From Buxus sempervirens (Eukaryota > Streptophyta > Magnoliopsida > Buxales > Buxaceae): a stretch of 64,000 nt of DNA. Below, piece after piece: positions 58,917 through 64,000 of the stretch. Under the pieces are notes generated by a model. It ran no database searches, was not told where the DNA came from, and was given only the letters and a program-made list of their open reading frames with translations. The stretch's first letter is position 1. Every line of letters begins with the position of its first letter. Both the position numbers and the translations under genes were made by a program. The stretch spans positions 34,088,853 through 34,152,852 of the forward strand of contig OX387183.1 of assembly GCA_947561395.2 (NCBI GenBank), written 5' to 3'.

Positions 58917-60112
58917 AAAGCTTTCATTAATGGGCACTTGTTCTGCTCTTGACTGCCCTTCCAATCTAGACAAGTGATCTGCCACCACGTTCTCCATGCC
59001 TTTCTTATCTCAAATTTCAAGATCAAACTCTTGAAGCAATAGCACCCAATGAATCAGACGTGGTTTGGCATCTTTCTTTTGCAGTAGATATTTGATTACT
59101 GAATGGTCTGTATACACGATCACCTTGGAACTTACAAGGTAAGAATGAAACTTTTCAAAAGCAAACACAACAGCCAACAATTCTTTTTCAATAGTTGCAT
59201 AATTCAACTGTGCATTATTTAAAACTCTACTAGCATAATAAATAACATGCAACTTCCTATCTTTTCTCTGCCCAAGAACTGCTCCCAAAGCAAAATCACT
59301 AGCATCACACATCAACTCAAAAGGTAAACTCCAATCTGGGGTTGCCATAATTGGTGCTGACACCAACTCTTGCTTCAACCTGTTGAAAGCATTTAAACAA
59401 TTATCATCAAAATTAAACACAACATCTTTATTCAACAGATTACAAAGAGGTTTAGAAATTTTAGAAAAATCTTTGATAAAACGCTGGTAGAACCTTGCAT
59501 GACCAAAGAAACTTCTAACTCCCTTTACATTGGTAGGTGGTGGAAATTTTTCAATAACTTCCGTCTTTGCTCAATCCACCTCAATACCTCTTTCTGACAC
59601 TTTGTGGCCTAAAACAATACCTTCCTGTACCATGAAGTGATATTTCTCCCAATTCAATACTAGATTGGTCTCCTCACAACGCTGCGAAACCAGAGATAAG
59701 TTATTTAAACAGCTATCAAAAGAAGATCCAAAAAAAAAAATCATCCATGAAAATCTCCATGATCTTCTCAACAAATTCAGAGAAAATAGCCATCATGCAA
59801 CATTGAAATGTAGGAGGTGCATTGCACAAACCAAAGGGCATCCTACCGAATGCAAAAGTACCATATGGACAAGTAAAAGTGGTCTTTTCTTGGTCTTCTA
59901 GGGAGATAGGAATCGGGTTATACTCTGAATAACCATCTAAAAAACAATAATAGTCATACCCAGCAAGTCTCTCAAGCACTTGATCAAGAAAAGGTAAAGG
60001 GAAATTATCGTTACGGGTAGCACTATTAAGTTTCCTATAATCTATGCAGACTCTCCATTCAGTTACTGTCCTAGTGGGAATTAATTCATTATTTTCATTA
60101 AACAACCTCAAT
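58917..60112 (-). pseudogene. RT and RNase H (minus-strand Athila)
   Basis: [37 protein letters not shown] and FMDD. An 11-A run on the plus strand (59730-59740) then shifts the frame right after the catalytic Asp pair. GIEVD is followed by a TGA (59573-59571) where the plus-strand copy has Gln. RNase [15 protein letters not shown] and [13 protein letters not shown] at 59012-59010 precedes the tether [10 protein letters not shown]. The 5' side ends abruptly at 60112 where LTR sequence starts. Continues into integrase at 46553 across the B-like LTR. Confidence 0.92.
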
Positions 60113-60559
60113 TGAAGTGGGACCCTTAATGAAATTTTTATGGAAACTTCTTAGCTTTCTAAAACACATAATCTTGCTATTTTTCGAGCTTTACAACTCC
60201 AGATATGGGCCAAATACCAAAACGGGTCTGGGCTGCAACTGTTTTTTGGGCAGATTCGGACCTCTTTGTTCTTGCTAATTTTCAGCATTCAAGATGTCAT
60301 AACTGGGTCTTGGGCTCTTCATGAAAGTTGTAGGTCTTTGTCTTAGCTTTCCAACAAGCTAAAAAACATCTACCTTTTTCCTCAACCCAAATTTAGCTTG
60401 AATCATTAGTTAAAGACCTGTAAAATGCCAAGAATTTCCAGAAATTAAATAAATGTAAAAGACAAACAAAATTCTAATTAAATATCTTAATAAACCTACA
60501 AAACACTCTAAAATCACAAAATATGACTAAGAAGATGTGTTAAATATTTTCCCACATCA
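60113..60559 (-). mobile_element. Truncated 5' LTR of the minus-strand Athila
   Basis: ACCTCAATTGAAGTGGGACCC onward matches 43328-43887 of the 3' LTR, with a short internal deletion near 60375. It starts on the minus strand at TGATGTGGGAAAATATTT. The inner part of the LTR is missing and the breakpoint is fused to RT. Confidence 0.88.
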
Positions 60560-61838
60560 TCAGGACGCTTGAGCGCCATGTCGATCGCCCATAATAAAAT
60601 TACCAAAATTTCCAATTTAAGGAGATTTTCACTACAGATTTGTTTTTAATTAAATCCAACCTATGTAAAAATAGGATTTAGGTGCTTAGAAAGTGTTTGC
60701 ACAGGTTTTATCTCAAAATTCAATTTAACAAAAAATTTGTGCACATTCTACTAAAATGGGTTTTTGAAACACTTTTGGTTCCAAATTATTATAAAATGAG
60801 TTGTTTTGATTCCAACACTTGTAACACTTCACTGAGATCATTCTTAAGGTGTTTACAAAGGCAAATTTCATAAAAGGGATTTTATTTAATACTTGGCCAC
60901 TTATTTCCCCAATATATTCCATTTTGTGGTTTAAAAAGGGAGTTTTGAGGTTTCACCTTATATTGGAAAGATCATAAGTATTTCCTTATATGGGATCATT
61001 GTAATTAATCATGTTATAGATAAATAAACTTTTGAAATTACTTTTCTAGTCAGATTTGGGAAAATTAGCATTTTGAACTCTATTTTGGATTGTTTTGAAT
61101 TAACTTAACTTTATGGCAAAACTTGTGTTGATTTTCAACTATTATGATATATTCCTAGAGATTTGAGATTTATATTTACCTGAGATTGAGACTTGGTTTC
61201 TGATTTTGTAAAACCCTGGATTTTCCTAAAATAAAATAAATAAATAAATAGACAATTAAGGAATAAACTAGAGAAATTTAGAAGTGAAGATAAATTAGAA
61301 GGGAAAAATAGGAACCAAGTATAGGAATCTAATTTATATTATAAAGGATAATTTGAAGAACTAATATTTAAGCTTTAAAATTCCAAATTATGAAGAGAAA
61401 TAATAAGAATAATAATATTTGAGGAATTGTGAAGCAATTTAAAGATTTAGTAAGGAAATAAAAGAAAAGGGTATTTTGGTCATTTCTAATTAGTCAAATC
61501 CATGAAAAGAATAAAATAATTAATTATTAAGTCAAGAAACTTAATTAGACCAAATTTTAGTTTAGTTGGATTTAAAATAATGAATTTAAGTTTTAAAAGA
61601 AGGAATCAGGACTTAATTGTAATTATTTATAATTAGGGTCCTTAATTTAAGTAATATGGGAGGATATGAAGTGTTTAGTTAAAATTTAAAAATAGGGATG
61701 AGAATTAACACGAAAATTAATTAAAAATTTCTTTAAGAGTGAAGTTAAGGGAAAATAATTAGGAAGAAGGGGTAAAGGAGGAAAGGGTTTTATATTAGAA
61801 GGGGAACAAACCTATTAGGGTTGCTTATTAGGGGAGGA

Positions 61839-61846
61839 TATAAAAG
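61839..61846 (+). promoter_or_regulatory. TATA box of F LTR
   Basis: GATATAAAAGGGG lies about 630 bp into the LTR. Confidence 0.6.
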
Positions 61847-62524
61847 GGGAAGTTTTAGAGAAGTTTTAGGGTTTCAAATAAGCCAAAATGAGGGGAAGAA
61901 GAGAGGAAAAATTCGTGCCAAGACCTGGAGAAAAATAGGAAGAGGAATGGAGAGAAGAAAGAGGGGTTTCCTGAAGGAGGAGTGCTGCAGATGGTCAACC
62001 AGCCAAGTTCGAATGGAGATCTTGAAAACTCCAGTCGTTGGATCGACCTCAAACTTGGTGGTTATGATCTTCACTCCTGGAACTTCAATCTGAACGGTTG
62101 AGATTGGATTTTGAGAAGTCTAAAGTGGGGCGATCAAGGTCAGAAAATTGGTGGATAATCAGATTTTCAAAAGAATGAGTTTACATGTTGAGGCAAGTAA
62201 CAAACCCCTTTTGAAATTGGAGAAATTGCATGATTATCGTACGTTTTAGATGTTTAATCGTGATTTATTTTGATTCAAATTTCGTTTTGAAAAGTGGGGA
62301 GATTTATAAGTTGTTTTTGTTGTCCTTCTATTTAAAGAACCAAGGAAAGTGTTGATTTTTAGAGATTTAATTAGGTAGGAAAATTCTAGTTCAACTTATA
62401 ATTATTGGAAATAGGTTAGGTATGTTTTAGAAGTAATTTAGAATGGAAATAAGATTATTAGAGACAACTTAAGATTATAAAAAGTATTGAACACTTCGGA
62501 AATCAGAAAACCCAGAAAAACATT

Positions 62525-62660
62525 GAGATTTGGCTGAGCACCCAAGTGTTCGCTTGAGTGCCAATACAAGCGCCCTGCTTCTATATTTGGAAACAAAACT
62601 TGAAAACCCAACGACCAACAAGTCGCTTCAACAGGCCGCTCGAGCGACCTCTGTCAGAAT
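62525..62660. repeat. Short CTCGAGCGACC-type word block (family F)
   Basis: GAGCACCCAAGTG, CTTGAGTGCC, AAGCGCCC and CGCTCGAGCGACC words occur close together in an AT-rich LTR, at a place comparable to the blocks of other families. Confidence 0.5.
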
Positions 62661-62817
62661 TTTCAGATTTTGGGATTTTGTGCCCAAATCAAATTTTAAT
62701 GATTTTTCTTAGAATTCTAAAGTTGGAACACCTGTAATTAGGATAATTTGAGATGTAAGAAGTGGCAGAATTAAATTTGGATAAAAGAATATTAAATTGG
62801 GATGATGGATGTAAAGA

Positions 62818-62830
62818 TGGTATCAGAGCA
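62818..62830 (+). promoter_or_regulatory. Primer binding site of the F element (tRNA-iMet)
   Basis: TGGTATCAGAGCA follows the F LTR, marking it as a 5' LTR of a plus-strand element. Confidence 0.8.
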
Positions 62831-63208
62831 TATAGGATCCCTAAACCTAGGAAGTCAAATCTTAGGTGGGTATTGGGACTGTGTGCTCGTTAGTTAGAAA
62901 TTTAGGGCCATATTAGGATGAGAGATCTTAAGTTTTCTGAAATTTTCATAACTATTACTGTTTGCTTTAGTGAATATATTATTGCTTCCTCGTTTGATAG
63001 ATATGTTAAATTATAAATATTAGTTGAATTTTTAGTAATGCAAGATCTAAATATTATTGCAAGGAAAGAAATTGGAACACAAAGAAAATGAAACAAAGAG
63101 ATAATGATATATATATGATATATATGAAATCCCAATATTACAGCTTTTGTTCCAAAATGTGTACAAAAATAAACTAAAACAAAAGTAAATATATACATGT
63201 ATTTCTCT

Positions 63209-63241
<33 letters not shown>

Positions 63242-63268
63242 AAAAACAAAAATAAAATCATAACTACA
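62831..63268. other. AT-rich stretch after the F PBS
   Basis: No gag-like ORF. On the minus strand 63209-62950 looks like a 3' untranslated region after the acidic frame: T-rich, with TTTTGGAACAAAAGCTG and TATATATCATATATATC. It is not clear whether it belongs to the F element or to older DNA. Confidence 0.4.
63210..63239. repeat. C30 homopolymer
   Basis: Thirty consecutive C followed by seven A. It lies about 30 bp past the stop of the acidic frame. The length makes the exact count and the flanking join uncertain. Confidence 0.9.
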
Positions 63269-63383
63269 TCAACTAGATGGCCCAGCACCATCACCCTCCG
63301 CCTCACCATCCTCTTCATCATCACCACCCTCATCACCGACATCCCCATCATCACCCGCATCCTCGTCCACACCCTCCTCATCA
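63269..63383 (-). pseudogene. Acidic C-terminal coding fragment, cut by an LTR
   Basis: The minus-strand frame is open for 37 codons to TGA at 63271-63269. Nearly all residues are Asp, Glu or Gly (for example DEGGDDEEDGEAEGDGAGPSS at its end, written here in part: GDGAGPSS). It has no internal start, so it is the tail of a longer protein truncated at 63383 by the LTR starting at 63384. Such acidic, GAGPSS-like tails are seen on some plant transposon-encoded proteins of unknown function; that link is an inference. Confidence 0.4.
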
Positions 63384-63562
63384 TGTGACGCCCCAGACCC
63401 GGACATGTTCATTAAAGGCATAAGCTGGTTCCTTTACATCAGGTAAGGTCCCAGAAACGCTTCTTAATCCTGATTGACCAATTAATATCAGAGTGCACTA
63501 ATATTTAAAACAAAATAAAATAAGCAAAATGTGGGTGGAAGTGTTGACAAACATAAACCTGT
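63384..63562 (-). mobile_element. LTR terminus, family G (A/B-like), fragment
   Basis: TGTGACGCCCCAGACCCGG resembles the TGTAACGCCCCGAACCCGG terminus of A. It continues with ATCAGAGTGCACTAATA, another A/B-like landmark, until the D LTR at 63563. Candidate TSD at left: CATCA. Confidence 0.6.
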
Positions 63563-64000
63563 TGTAAAATCCCAGATTTTAGTGATAAATAAAACTAATT
63601 ATTAAATAGACTAATTGGGTTAATAATATGCAGGAGATGAGATATTGGTTCAAACCGGAAGAGTTCAAAGTGAACCGGAGGAGAACTTGGAAAGCTAATA
63701 TAAGGTGAGATTATTCTTTAAGAAATTTTAGTTATAAATATTCAGATTAGTTATAGTGTGGAACTAATAAAAAAAAATAAAGAATAAGAATCAATAAGGG
63801 AGTTGGTTGAACCCAAGGAGAGTGGGTTGACCCAAAGATCGGTTTGGTTTGAGGTTTAATGGCCTAATTTTATTTGGTTTAAGGAGAGGGCAATTGGGTA
63901 AAAGAACCCAAAAATAATAAACTAAACCTATTGTGCATGAGTTATGCACGACCAAAAATTCTAAGAGCAGCCGCACGTCCTTTGTTTTCTCCTATTCTTC
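63563..64000 (+). mobile_element. Start of a family D LTR, cut by the window end
   Basis: TGTAAAATCCCAGATTTTAGTG, then TTGGTTCAAACCGGAAGAGTTC and CTTGGAAAGCTAAT match the reverse complement of 9880-10052. Preceding 5-mer: CCTGT. Confidence 0.8.

Larger units (their letters stand above)
42308..60559 (-). mobile_element. Athila-type element with deleted 5' interior
   Basis: Minus-strand Ty3/gypsy element with perfect TSD TCAGG at 42303-42307 and 60560-60564. The 3' LTR is 42308-43887. RT/RNase H (58917-60112) and integrase (45246-46553) are separated by a B-like LTR. The 5' LTR is truncated to 60113-60559 and joined directly to RT: the rest of the LTR, PBS, gag and protease are gone. Its proteins match the plus-strand Athila at 47574-57465 throughout. 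Confidence 0.9.
41121..61206 (+). mobile_element. D-like LTR in plus orientation, split by an Athila element
   Basis: The pieces are 41121-42307 and 60565-61206. It begins TGTAAAATCTTGAATTTTAA. It has a TATA box (41427), a consensus donor AGAG|GTAAGTAGC (GT at 41859) and a CGCTTGAGCGCC word block (42135-42307 and 60560-60600). The two halves meet at TSD TCAGG. Its 3' part is cut by the F LTR at 61207. Terminal 5-mer before it: GACCC. Confidence 0.65.
61207..62815 (+). mobile_element. F-type 5' LTR (about 1.6 kb)
   Basis: It begins TGTAAAACCCTGGATTTTCC and ends near GGATGTAAA, 2 bp before an iMet PBS. It has a TATA box (61839), a GAG|GCAAGT donor-like site near 62191 and a CTCGAGCGACC/TTGAGTGCC word block (62525-62660). 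It interrupts the D-like LTR; the preceding 5-mer is GATTT. The 3' terminus is mutated from the expected TTACA. Confidence 0.65.

Noticed and set aside
62902-63384. 160-codon minus-strand frame and a 63-codon plus-strand frame over the poly-C run
   Set aside because: Driven by the C30 run and low-complexity TCATCACC sequence. The acidic frame is a better reading of the same DNA.

Overview
The window looks like nuclear, probably heterochromatic, DNA of a flowering plant. It is AT-rich and almost entirely LTR retrotransposon sequence: Ty3/gypsy chromovirus and Athila-type elements with tRNA-iMet or GGCGCC-type primer binding sites, plus one Ty1/copia-type LTR. I saw no host gene, tRNA or rRNA. 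The species cannot be told from the sequence. LTR families are labelled here by their ends. A is TGTAAAACCC...GGGGCGTTACA, about 2.37 kb, Tekay/Del-like. B is about 2.6 kb. C is TGTAAGCACC...GCGCACA, about 3.1-3.4 kb. D is TGTAAAATCC...GGTGTTACA. E is Athila-type.

Layout: most boundaries were fixed by 5-bp target-site duplications (TSDs). A D-type gypsy element on the minus strand has its 5' LTR at 16621-38983 (split), its PBS at 16606 and gag fragments at 10671-11540 and 16342-16487. It has been hit repeatedly. An A LTR, whose right end is at 10670, holds a D LTR, which holds an A solo LTR (1043-3408), a C solo LTR (3567-9292, itself holding a B LTR at 4330-6915) and the tip of another C copy (1-19). 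A second A solo LTR (11541-16341) holds a third (11947-14317). A full-length but decayed A element (18011-36658, minus) sits in the D 5' LTR. It carries C (18443-21811), B (22013-24656) and C (27114-30258) insertions.

The right half has an old A-like LTR (38984-41120) and a D-like LTR (41121-61206). The latter holds a minus-strand Athila relic (42308-60559), which contains a B-like LTR (46559-58911), which in turn contains a nearly pristine plus-strand Athila element (47574-57465). An F-type 5' LTR with a PBS, a fragment of an acidic protein tail next to a 30-C run, and two more LTR starts close the window.

Functions: only retrotransposon machinery is encoded (gag, protease, reverse transcriptase, RNase H, integrase, chromodomain), and every pol copy is broken. 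The plus-strand Athila is very young: I saw two differences between its 1424-bp LTRs. It nevertheless lacks the protease catalytic segment and has an integrase stop.

Three non-coding or short-coding patterns deserve attention. (1) Family C LTRs carry two blocks of palindromic words, before and after the TATA box. The word differs between copies but matches between the two blocks of one copy. Other gypsy and copia LTRs here have analogous CpG-rich palindromic-word blocks. (2) A micro-ORF of about 45 codons near the 3' end of several LTR families ends in an acidic/aromatic tail and overlaps a conserved candidate splice acceptor. (3) One C copy has U3 repeats spaced at exactly 147 bp.
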